Source of the DNA: Smittium culicis | Lineage: Eukaryota > Kickxellomycota > Harpellomycetes > Harpellales > Legeriomycetaceae | DNA: 45,448 bases | Direction of reading: 5' to 3' | NCBI GenBank assembly: GCA_001970855.1 | Contig: LSSN01001061.1 | Coordinates: 1 to 45,448 of the forward strand | In this document: one piece after another, positions 21,712 through 31,679 of the stretch | Layout: every line of letters begins with the position of its first letter | Numbering within the stretch: the stretch's first letter is position 1 | The notes under the pieces: generated by a model | What the model saw: the letters and a program-made list of their open reading frames with translations, nothing else | Told to the model about the DNA's origin: nothing | Database searches by the model: none | Translations under genes and position numbers: made by a program

Positions 21712-24258
21712 ATGTTGGGCTCTGCAAAGCATAGCGATGATTGCTACTGGCCCCAAAGAAAAAACGAACACCTTGTAAACGCTTCTAATTCTTCTTTAGA
21801 CAGCAACGAATCTTTCCATATCGACCCTAATGCCCCCGTTTCGAAAAACTCCTTTTATAATTCGTATGCTAACCTACCTCGAAACTCGCCCACCCCTTCC
21901 ATTATATACTTTGATTCCGCAGAAAATCCCCTTAAATCTCCCGAGTCAAACCAAAGCTTATACTCAAAAATTAATCCAGATTTAACTACAGATTTTGAAT
22001 CCCATCAACTACCTATAAACGAATTTTCCAGACTATCGATTTCTGATAAAGATGGTTATGATAACAGCAATGCCAACTCTGTTTCGGGAAGCACTCAAAA
22101 CATCCATACCGATTCTAATTCTCCAAAATTCCAATATAAAGCTCGCGATTCTTCAAAAAAATTCATTCATAAATCACTCATTAAAAACCAATCCATCTTC
22201 AGCCAATCTCTTTCATCAAACAGACCCTTATCCTCAATTCCTACTCCTACTCAATACAATTCTCATAACTTCCATGATTCAGATACTTATTCCGAAAACT
22301 TCAACTCTTCTAGACTAAACAACCATAATAATAACCCTCTCTTCAAAAATTCCGAGCTTCGTGTCAATGATTACCCTCAAAAATCGCCCTCTTTTACGCT
22401 GGCCAAAAATAGAAACATTACCCCTACAAACCTTATCATCCCTAAACACAAGGATCTATTCAGCCCTTCCTCTTTACTTAGAAATAACTCTCTAAAATAC
22501 GACAATATATCACAAACAAAGCTGGATAGAAATAGTTCTGCAAAATCAGAAAGACCTGAATACAAAATTTCCAATAATCCCAGCATTTATAAATCTTTAA
22601 ATGAAAATAACCCTAAGAGATCTTCAATGGTATCTTCAAAGCCTTTATACAGCCCGGGTTATGGCCAGATATCATCATTCCAAAACAGAAAATCTTCGTT
22701 AGATAACTCTGCTGGCTATAAGCATACTAGACTCAAAAGTGATACATCAATATTTAGATCAGAATTAAAAAGTAACCCCAATCGCTCTTCCTCCACTGCT
22801 ATCACTCCCACTTCATCTAATCAAGCATCAAACCCCATCAGATCTAATCGAAGCAATAGAAATTCTGGCTCATTGCTTGGCGCCAATTATAATAAACCCG
22901 CAAATAACAATAATTCAGCCATTAATTCCAAAACTCCACTCAAAAAAACTCCATCGAGAAAATCAAAGACTCCTAGTAAAATTCAAACCAACTCTCTTGC
23001 TTTAAAACCTGATTCTAATTCTGAAGATTCAGTCGAAATACCCAAACTCGATCATATAAAGTCTGAAAGCAGCAAGATACAAGAGCTGCTAAAAGAAAAC
23101 TTTGATCTCAAAATTAGGAATAGAACTTTGATGGATAGTTTAAATCAGCTCTCCTACGAAGGACTAGAAGCTATCATTAACGATTTCACTCGCGCTAGAG
23201 CATCGAATGTACGTGCAAACAACGAAATTTCTCGCTTAAAAGATAAAATATCCGAACTCAAAAAGTCTATAAAATCAATGGAAAAAGATCTTGAATCATC
23301 CTACAAGTGTGATATGCAACATGGTATGTCCCAAGAAGAGCATGAATTTCTAGAATCACTAAAATCTCAAGTTATAGATCTTGAATCTCAACTTGAAGTC
23401 TCTATGAATGAAAATAAAATCATAACTAATGATGTTAAAAACCTAAAGTCGGAGCTTGAAAGACAATGTAAAATCAATGAACAGTTAAGAATCGACTCTT
23501 TCCAAGAGAGAGCTAAAACTGAGCTTTGGCAGAATCTCGCACAGAGCCCTCAAAGAACAAACTATAGTAGGAACGCAGGTAAAAAGCTGCCAAACCTCAG
23601 TATTGCAGATTCTAAAAATCAAAATAGATTAAGAACTGGAACATCAACTACTATTGCCACGTCAGAAACTTTATTCAACAATTTTGACTCGCATTCTGAT
23701 TTTGAATCAACTCTACCTTACTTTGGGTATGGTTCAAATCTTCCTGAACTCAAAAGTAGACCCAGCTACGAAGAGCTCTCTAAAAAGAAAAACCTTAAAA
23801 ATCATTTGAACAGTTTTGATAACTATAATAACCTGAAAACTAAAGATATAAACCCAAAGCTATTACCTCTCCTTGACAACCCCGAAGAGCTAATAGGTGA
23901 GCTCGAAAAGCTTTTCGAATACAAATCAGACCTTGAACAAAAGCTACTAGCTGGTCAGCAAGAAAATGAAAAACTCAAAGCTTACATCAACGGACCCTCT
24001 TTTAAAAATTTGTCTCTGTCAACCAACGCCTTTGAAAATGCTGAAATGATGTTCCTAAAATCGAAAATATCTAACCTAGAATCTGAAAACTCCGAAAAGA
24101 ATAACACTATTGCAAAACTCTCAGAGTTCATCAAAAACTTGCAAGATTTAGTCGATAAATCAAGCAAGTCTTACCTCGCTTCTCTCCACGAATCAACTGT
24201 TGACCCGCTATTAGAGCACAAAGTCAAATCTCTACTTGACGTTTTTAAACGTATCTAA
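21712..24258 (+). CDS. CM1-domain coiled-coil protein (Mto1/Pcp1/centrosomin-type gamma-tubulin complex tether)
   Basis: Single-exon gene of 848 residues, starting MLGSAKHSDDCYWPQ. The ATG lies three bases after a pyrimidine tract ending TTTTTACAG, so a 5'-UTR intron may end just before it. Residues 1 to about 440 are Ser/Asn/Pro-rich with scattered basic patches (for example TPLKKTPSRKSKTPSK near 415) and are probably disordered and microtubule- or membrane-facing. Residues about 455-530 match the centrosomin N-terminal motif 1 (CM1) pattern: KIQELLKENFDLKIRNRTL, then a G-x-E-A-I segment, then a coiled coil. Further coiled coils run through about 540-600 and about 715-840. In known fungi, CM1 proteins bind gamma-tubulin complexes and recruit them to spindle pole bodies or other nucleation sites. 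The N-terminal position of the motif in classic family members differs from its mid-protein position here. The gene uses more C-ending codons than the Skt5-like gene. Confidence 0.7.
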   Translation: MLGSAKHSDDCYWPQRKNEHLVNASNSSLDSNESFHIDPNAPVSKNSFYNSYANLPRNSPTPSIIYFDSAENPLKSPESNQSLYSKINPDLTTDFESHQLPINEFSRLSISDKDGYDNSNANSVSGSTQNIHTDSNSPKFQYKARDSSKKFIHKSLIKNQSIFSQSLSSNRPLSSIPTPTQYNSHNFHDSDTYSENFNSSRLNNHNNNPLFKNSELRVNDYPQKSPSFTLAKNRNITPTNLIIPKHKDLFSPSSLLRNNSLKYDNISQTKLDRNSSAKSERPEYKISNNPSIYKSLNENNPKRSSMVSSKPLYSPGYGQISSFQNRKSSLDNSAGYKHTRLKSDTSIFRSELKSNPNRSSSTAITPTSSNQASNPIRSNRSNRNSGSLLGANYNKPANNNNSAINSKTPLKKTPSRKSKTPSKIQTNSLALKPDSNSEDSVEIPKLDHIKSESSKIQELLKENFDLKIRNRTLMDSLNQLSYEGLEAIINDFTRARASNVRANNEISRLKDKISELKKSIKSMEKDLESSYKCDMQHGMSQEEHEFLESLKSQVIDLESQLEVSMNENKIITNDVKNLKSELERQCKINEQLRIDSFQERAKTELWQNLAQSPQRTNYSRNAGKKLPNLSIADSKNQNRLRTGTSTTIATSETLFNNFDSHSDFESTLPYFGYGSNLPELKSRPSYEELSKKKNLKNHLNSFDNYNNLKTKDINPKLLPLLDNPEELIGELEKLFEYKSDLEQKLLAGQQENEKLKAYINGPSFKNLSLSTNAFENAEMMFLKSKISNLESENSEKNNTIAKLSEFIKNLQDLVDKSSKSYLASLHESTVDPLLEHKVKSLLDVFKRI

Positions 24259-26171
24259 TTGATATTTACTCTTTTTTTTTTTACACATCTAATTTTCTAT
24301 TTCTTCGCATGTTTTCCCCATTATTCCTTCTCGCTTATACATATCTAGCCTTTTTACTTTCAATTCTGTAATTTAAATATTGCCTTTTATACATAATTAA
24401 TAAAGTTTCCGTCCAACCCTTTTTCTTTCTTTATCTTACCTAACTTTTATTTTAATCAAAAAGTTCGTTTCAAATATCAGCAACATATATTTCAAAAAAA
24501 ATACCAGAATATAAAAAATATACTCCAGCAAATAATCAAATTAAAAAAACAACAAAATGCGATAATTATACTATGCCCTAAAAAGGCTGAAAATTACAAG
24601 TTCTATTTAATATATAATCATTGAAAAGCTATACTCAAAAGCATTAATACCCCCATTTTTAATAAAAAAGAAAGAAAATAATTTAAATATATTAATGACA
24701 AAGTCTGGGAATGAGAGTTGGGGAACTTGGGAATCGATTAAATAATTTTTTCTATATAAAAAAAAATAAAATACTAATATTTTATTCCATTCGGCCAACT
24801 TACCTTCTGTTCATTAATTATTTTTCCGCCCAGCTCATTCCGATTTGACCACCCCCACATCCCTGCGCCAAAAAAAAATGAGGATGGGGAAAAGAGTAAA
24901 GTTAAATAGCGAGATAATATTTCCTATAGAAAAATATATCTTGACTATAAAATTCTGTGATATATATATATATAAAATACAACTGCGTGTAATTGACTAA
25001 ATACCAAATAATACCAGAACCAGAAATATCGCACTCCCTTCCAAATCGAGGGTTTGTTCGCAATAGTGAATTATGTGCTTTAGTACAATCTAAATAATTT
25101 GTTTGCGGAATATGATTTAGATACATTTATAAAAAAAAAAAAATTAGTATAATTCAGGATCAATAATATTGCACATTTTTTTTAAAAAAGAATTGAGCGC
25201 AAGGAAATATAAATTCTAGAAATTATCAGAGCTTGTAGACACTCGAAAATGTTAAATTAGTTGGTGATGTATAATTACAAGATGATCTAGGAACGCGAAA
25301 AAAGTAAATAAATAAATAAAGAGTAAGCACACGCATAAAAGATCTACGGCTATTAACAATAGTGTAATATATTTTTGTACAAAATGAATTATTAATTCAG
25401 TTATTATTTAAATAATCAATTTGTCTCATTTTTATCATGCAGCAAAGTTAAAAATTTATCTACTAAGCAGTGATACTCAGTACTTGTCAATTCTTATTTA
25501 CACGTATACAAATCTGAATTAGAGTGCTATCTGATAATATACATTTGCAGCATATACAATTATGTAACACCAAGCCCGTATAAATAGCAATTATTTGCTA
25601 TTTTGTTTGACATATGTGCGATAAGGAGCTATAAAAACCTCTTTTATCCAATTACTGGGTTGGGATACAGCGTACAAAGTGATCGAGAGTGAAGAGTTCT
25701 ACTAAAAAATGAGGTTTTATGAAATTTCAAATTATGCTCAAATAAAATATGAGAAAAAAATAAAGAGTCTACAAAATATGCATATAGCTATTATTTTTAG
25801 CGTTAAATTTAGGTGTATATATAACATACAATGAATATGTAATTAAATATAGAAATTAAGCTAAAGATGTATTCAAGGCTGTTGTATATATTTGAAATCA
25901 AAAAATTTTCAATTATACCTAACGCGAATAAATGGTTTATTTTAATTTGAGATAGAGTTAATTTTAATTAAAATACATATATTAATTGGAAAAAAATACT
26001 GATATGAAATTAGAAAATTTAGGAATATATATCTAATTATATATAAAATTTCTTGGAATCCCTTCATATTTAAAACCGAGTTTATACATTATATGTATCC
26101 TGTAATTCCAGTGTAAAATATGTCTTTTTTTATTGTTCCCTCACAGAGTTTATTAAGCATAATATAAAAGT

Positions 26172-26227
26172 ATATTAAAAACTATTAAAAACTATTAAAA
26201 ACTATTAAAAACTATTAAAAACTATTT
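26172..26227. repeat. Tandem 10-bp repeat (ACTATTAAAA)
   Basis: About five perfect head-to-tail copies of ACTATTAAAA between the CM1 and EMC8 genes, ending in a degenerate copy ACTATTTAAA. It is a simple minisatellite with no coding overlap. Confidence 0.85.
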
Positions 26228-27069
26228 AAAAAGTTAAAAAAATATTAAAAAAATAATTCTTTAACCGAACTCCCTCCGCTGCTAGGTGTAAAATATGTCC
26301 TCGCAATTTTCGCTATTATCTATAAGCTTTTTGATGCAGTTTTTTTTTAGTATATTTTTTTATATTCTCTGGTAGAAGTATCAATAAATATAATTATGAC
26401 ATATAAAATACAAGAAAAAAAATCACAAAATTATCAAGATCACACTTCGTGCATGTTTTACCTCGAAGCCATTGAAAAAAAACATTGATAAATACCCTTT
26501 CATTTTGTTATCTCCAGAATTTATAAATATGCGTTAAGGATATACTAAAGTAATTCACAAAATTAATATAAAATTGAAGAGCTAGGCTATTATCATAGTT
26601 CACATAACAAATATCACGAAAAGGAAATAATAGCTTTCGAAAAATTTTCTTTAGCTATAATTTATTAGCAAAATGAAAAATCCAGATTGGTAAGAGCGTT
26701 TACGAAAAAAACTAAAAAAAATTTCTGCTAGAAAAAATTAAAAAAGATATCTTTTATTAGATATTAGAGTATGATATAATTTTAATTTCTAGAAATATAG
26801 GATTTATCACAATATTTTTACTACCCTTGATTTTCTTAAAAATAGTAGTTCTATTTTATTTCATGGGTTGGGGTATTTTGTTGCCTATAACTTCATATAT
26901 TTATATACTTGTATTGCTGATTTACTAACTATATATAAATTTAGAATTAATTGTATAGTAAATTTTGTAAGTATATAATAGTATAAAAACACAGTTATCC
27001 AATAGATTTTAGGTATAAATTATCAATGAATTGTTATTAGCTATAAAAATATAAAAGGCAGAAGGAAAG

Positions 27070-27192
27070 ATGATTGGACCAATTCGAAACAGAAATTGTG
27101 GGCATTTTTCTATTGCGCGTAAAAAAGGAAGGAATAGTCGTATTAAGTTTTTGAAATTCTGCCAGATTTGTTGCAAAAATCAAAATTTGTAA
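27070..27192 (+). CDS. Short ORF upstream of EMC8 (possible uORF)
   Basis: ATG at 27070, TAA ending at 27192, 40 residues starting MIGPIRNRNCGHFSIARKK. It is basic, with Cys/His residues arranged C..H then C..CC. It ends 70 bases before the EMC8 start codon, so if the EMC8 transcript begins further upstream this would be an upstream ORF that could limit EMC8 translation. It is locally more GC-rich than the spacer and contains an ATTGG/CCAAT pair at its start, so the stretch may instead be promoter sequence. I do not recognise the peptide. Confidence 0.25.
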   Translation: MIGPIRNRNCGHFSIARKKGRNSRIKFLKFCQICCKNQNL

Positions 27193-27261
27193 AGTCAGTT
27201 ATATTTCCTTTATTAAGAAATTATATACACAGTTCAGATATTGTCAATTAAAATTCACATA

Positions 27262-28063
27262 ATGTCTCATTACAATTTATCAAAACTAGCATACTCTAAA
27301 GCCATATATCACTCGCTCAAATATAATGGAGTTTCGGGAGCACACGGGATTCTCATCGGTAATAGACAAAATTTATCCACGGGAAATTTGATTAGGGTAA
27401 CTGATGCCATACCTGTCGGTCATGGATCAATTTCAACTAGTGCAATTCTCGATATATCAATTCAACAGGTAATCTATAATATAAAACTACAAAATTTTAC
27501 TCTAGATAAGTTCTTCTTCTTGACTTCAAATAAGATTTTCTAAACTATAAGATTAATTTCTTATAATTTTAATTTTTTTTCTATTCTACTATTAATTTAA
27601 ATTTTTTTTTTTCTAGATTATGATATATTGCGAAAAAGTAAATAAATCTATAGTTGGGTACTATGTTCATCCTGAATTCCCAGATGAAAGCAGCGAGCCA
27701 AGCGAAACTAGTGAAACAATTGCTAGCAATCTAATCAGTTGCACAGGAGAAAAAGAAATGCTGATTCTCAAGCTGTCTGATCTCAATTCTATTGAATTAG
27801 GGAAAAAACCAGCCGCTGTACCTTTTATTTACTCAAACAGCAATTCCAGTAAAGTAGATCTAGATCTTAAAGAAGGCGACTCAAATGGAAAAAAGAAGTC
27901 TTTCACTGTGTGCTTTGAAAACAGCACAGTTTTGGAAACAACATCAAAGTTGCTTGGTAAATCAGCCACTGACCAAATCAATGATTTCGAATCACATTTA
28001 GAATTTGTAGTGTTAGATTGGCTCCAAAATATCGAGTTTAACAATTTAGTTACAAGTACATAG
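27262..28063 (+). CDS. EMC8: ER membrane protein complex subunit 8/9
   Basis: Two exons, 27262-27468 and 27617-28063, joined in phase 0 across a 148-base intron (donor GTAATC, acceptor TTTCTAG); 217 residues. EMC8/9 is an MPN-fold subunit on the cytosolic face of the ER membrane protein complex, which inserts tail-anchored and multi-pass proteins. The product shows the family pattern: an N-terminal LAYSKAIYHSLKY segment, NGVSGAHGILIG, the VTDAIPVGHGSIS turn (the D-x-IPLFHG motif of the family), then after the junction IVGYYVHPEF and a C-terminal FESHLEFVVLDWLQN helix, as in human EMC8/9. No JAMM metal-binding motif is seen, as expected for this non-catalytic family. The ATG at 27262 is the natural start. 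The gene converges on the leftward Atg14/UVRAG-like gene with about 210 bases between stops. Confidence 0.88.
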
Positions 28064-28276
28064 TTACTATTTAATAGAAAAGCAACACTTATAAACCAAT
28101 AAAATAAAATGTTCTCTTCACTTAATAATAAATATATATTATTTCCTTAAAAAATGCTAAATATTGATTATTCTCTTAATTATTAACGATATACAAAATT
28201 ATATTAGTAGTGATATTGAAATGATTAGTTACTATAATTAATATGCGAGTATGATTGATTTAAAGATATATCAACG

Positions 28277-29817
28277 CTATATGTCGAGCGCAATAAATAT
28301 TTTGTTTAAATTGGCTAGTATTGAATTCGAGTTATACCCGTCAATACCCAATGCACTAAAAATAAGATAAATGTCTGCTTGTAGTAGTTTAATCCCATAT
28401 TCGTGTCTAGGTTTATCGACGCCACGGGTAGGGTAAAGCGGGAACACTCTAAATTATATCAAAGTTATATAGTTTTTAATATCTTGATTATGAATAAAGT
28501 TTAATTTGTGATTTTAGAGAAAGTTTGAGTAAAAAAATATAAAAATGATATTTATTATATGCTCACAAACTTACAGTTGGTTATGTAATTTTTTTGCAAC
28601 ATAGCTGTATATCAGAGGTTCAGACGAACGTGGTCTAATAGGATACAGTAGCTGTACATTCGAATATACTGATATCCAGTGTACTAAACAGGCTACATAT
28701 CCCATAGCTGCTGAACTTTCTTGTATAAGGGGGGTAGAGTTTGAGTTAATGAAATCTAGCCGCAGTCCATTAATGGTCCATTTCTTAGAATCATTATCCT
28801 TTAAATTTATAATTTGACAAAAGTTAAAATTTAGAAAGTAAAAGTTAGTATTTATCAATGTAAAAATATAAAAAGGGTAAAATGTTAAATATTTCAAGGA
28901 TTAATAGAAATGAAATCCTATACCGACAAAATAGGAAAGACAAATGATAAATCTTGGGCCAATTCTGAGCGCTTTTTTGCAATCAATTCAAGAGTATTAT
29001 CAAGAATAACCTTATTCTGAGATAAAACTATTCTAGTTTCTCCCAAAATACTAGGCGCTTTTATATTTTCTTTTTCGCGCAAAGATAACTCCTCCTTCTT
29101 TTTCTTTAGTTCTTCTTCCTTTTTATCAGCAAATAACTTCACTATATAAATAAGTGCACTAATAGTTTATTTTAAGAAAGGTTAAAAAGTAAATAAAAGT
29201 AAAATTTGGAAATATAATTTACATGCTTCATATTGCGCTTTTTTGGAATTTATAGAATCGAGTAAAATTTTGATTCTAGTTTTAATAGCTTCATTTTGAA
29301 GCCTCTTATTAAAAGATTCCGGGAGTTATAAAAATATTGTTTAATAATCGGTATTATTAAAATGTAAGACAAAAATTGTGCCAACAGATATTTCAAATAT
29401 GTAATTTAAATTTATTACCAAGTTTAATTGCTTTTGATTTGTATCGAGTAAGGTTTCAATTGATGCTTTTTTTTTGATCAATTTCTGATTTTCGTTATAT
29501 AGTGAAGATTCTGCTGTGCAAATTCTGTTATTTTAATAGATTTAAAAATACGTATTTGTACAGGTAAGCCATTCATAAATAAATTCATTTCAAAAATACG
29601 AATATATACTTGCCTTATTATACAAGATAAATCAACAGTCATCGCATTCTTTTGCTGGTATTATTTAAAAATTTTGAAGTTGTAAAGCATAGTTTTTATT
29701 TTTTTTTAGTAAGATATATTCATTTTTAAATTTTTTTGATATGAAGCGAGATTAAACATTCATAAAAGAGAAAATTTGATTGAGACTAACCTGATCAATT
29801 TCGTTATCGTAATTCAT
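28277..29817 (-). CDS. Atg14/UVRAG (Vps38)-family PI3-kinase complex subunit, seven exons
   Basis: Hand-spliced exons in transcript order: 29817-29791, 29654-29614, 29524-29419, 29304-29223, 29141-28924, 28798-28575, 28448-28277, giving 289 residues with all phases consistent. The order matches the Atg14/UVRAG family (PF10186): a short N-terminus with CTAESSLYNENQKL, which resembles the C-x-x-x-x-x-x-LY motif of Atg14; a long coiled coil; then AKKRSELAQDLSFVFPI; WTINGLRL; SSAAMGYVACLVHWISVY; LLYPIRPRSSEPLIY; and a last exon with FPLYPTRG and YGIKLLQADI. Such proteins link Vps34/Vps15/Atg6 (Beclin) into the autophagy (Atg14) or endosomal (UVRAG/Vps38) PI3-kinase complex. The N-terminal motif favours Atg14, but the choice is open. 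Intron 2 appears to use a GC donor (GCAAGT). The intron before 28798 carries a perfect TACTAAC branch-site word. The protein is short for the family. Confidence 0.82.
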
Positions 29818-31679
29818 TTCTTAATTTGATTTTATGGTAAAAATACACAAGAGAAAAGTTTATAAAAATTGAAAATTAATAAAGGGCAAGAGGTCTAACA
29901 TTTAAGCGTAGCTATAAAAGATTGATTAAGTCTATTTAGGCTTTAAAAATATAAGAAAAAATCTGTCCAACTATTTGCTAGTTTTATTATCACTACAGCG
30001 AATAAGCTAAAATATGTTATCGAAATTATACAATTGTTGGCTGGTGATAAATCTAGGCTTTGAGGAGAAGATCTGCTTATTGATGGCAACATATCTGAAT
30101 TAAATAGATAGCAAACTGAATTAAATTTGAAATATAGCAAATAGTTGTTAATAAAAAAAAGCTTATATATCTTTTGCAAATGAGGTGAATACTCTGGTGT
30201 AATCAATTTTTTTCTCTTTAATCGCTAAACTAATGCTAGACCGTTTTTCAAGTTGAATAAACTAAGGAATAGATCGTGATTTTGAGTAGCGCCTCTACCC
30301 ATTTTAAAAGTTATTAAAGCTTTGATTTAAAAATAAATAAATTGAAGATTAGATTGCTGGCTAATGTGATGATTAAAAAAAATCTTGGTTGCACTAAAAA
30401 AACACAATTTAACCTAGGCCAAAATTATAATAATACCAACTAAATTTAGAATCCAAAAATATGCTTGCTTCTATACCATTAATAGTGAATAAAGTGAATA
30501 AAGTGGAAAAAAACTTTATTTTTTGTCTATAATTACTTTTTCCAGTATTATTTAAATAATACGCTTGAAGCAAAAAAAAAAATTAATGACTGATTAACGA
30601 TTAAATATACCTATGTACATTTATTCAATACTTGTATTGTATTTGGTCATATTTGAATTAATGCTATTTTGAGCAAAGCTTTTATCTATATATACATTGA
30701 AAAATTATAGTATGGCGCAAAAAAATTTACTAACAGTAAATGGTACCAACAATAGAAAAAATATAGTTTCAACAATAAAATATTTATATATTTCCTTGAT
30801 AGGCTATTATTATATAAAAAAAGCTGGATATATATTTCCACATTTAAAAATAGTTTAAAAAGAATCATTAAAAATCGTAGTTTATATCTAAGATTAATAA
30901 TGATTTTATTTAGCTAATGAGTAAATAAATTTCTTGAGAAAAAGTAAGAATATAATTTGAAGTATATTCCATCATTCTCAGTTTCTTATACAACGAGCAT
31001 TATAGTAATAAAGCATTAAATATATTATAATAGTAGAAATGTGATAGTATAATATATTTTAAGTAATATTAACAATTGCATTTATCATCTATATAGTTTA
31101 AAATAATTAAACACAAGATTTTCTATTATGCTACAGAATTAATTCAAATTAGTTCAAATGTTACAAGAAAAATGCTTTTAAGCTATTGACAGTCTTATAG
31201 CTACTTGACGAATTCTTTTAAAGATAATTAGATATTTTTTAGTGAGCCACTCCAAAAATTTATCATAAAAACTTAACAATATCTACAATTCGATTTTGAA
31301 AATAAAAAAAAGTTAATTCATAATTAAAATAACTATATGCTATACAACTATAGCTCACAATTTTCAAATTATTATTTATGTCTTACCTCATAATAACTAT
31401 TCAAAGCATTGTCGCTTAAACAGAATGCTACATTTTTGTAATTCATATATTTTTATCAGTTATAATCCTAAAAAAATACTTTCATATCTATGCATAAACT
31501 ATTTTAATATCGAAAGATTTAATCTTTATTTGACTATCATATCTAATTCAATATAAATACATAGCATTCTTTCGCAATTTTGATGAAAACAATAAACCAA
31601 GAGATCTAATATTTTAATTTATTCTATCCTAATTTATAAAATATATCCTTGTGCAATAAACTGCCAGCTGGTAAAAAAA
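29818..31679. other. Spacer between divergent genes
   Basis: About 1.9 kb separating the leftward Atg14/UVRAG-like gene from the rightward unidentified gene, so both promoters lie here. Apart from a possible small leftward coding remnant at 29943-30302 (separate entry), the DNA is AT-rich with no recognisable feature. Confidence 0.5.
29943..30302 (-). pseudogene. Possible small gene or remnant with an in-frame TAG
   Basis: A leftward ATG at 30302 opens MGRGATQNHDLFLSLFNLKN and five more residues before a TAG at 30227-30225. The same frame continues open past that TAG for 94 codons to 29943, including RLKRKKLITPEYSPHLQK, a Ser-rich stretch (SISRSSPQSLDLSPANN) and a hydrophobic C-terminal segment (SLFAVVIIKLANSW). 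A GTATTC..TTCAG intron (about 30190-30102) would give a different ending, EYVAINKQIFSSKPRF and more. Neither removes the TAG. Local composition is more GC-rich than the spacer. It may be a broken gene, a fragment or chance; the product is not recognised. Confidence 0.25.

Larger units (their letters stand above)
24259..27261. other. AT-rich spacer between CM1 gene and EMC8
   Basis: About 3 kb. The first 200 bases are pyrimidine-rich and look like the 3' UTR of the CM1 gene. Two leftward ATG frames (24607-24798 and 24902-25126) have no recognisable content; the second includes a slightly GC-richer stretch near 25020-25090. There is an AT dinucleotide run at about 24960 and a 10-bp tandem repeat at about 26172. 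A short plus-strand frame at 27070-27192 is listed separately. Confidence 0.5.

Noticed and set aside
21536..21778. 80-codon plus-strand frame overlapping the CM1 gene start
   Set aside because: It lies in the pyrimidine-rich leader, has no real ATG at its start, and overlaps the CM1 frame; probably leader sequence.
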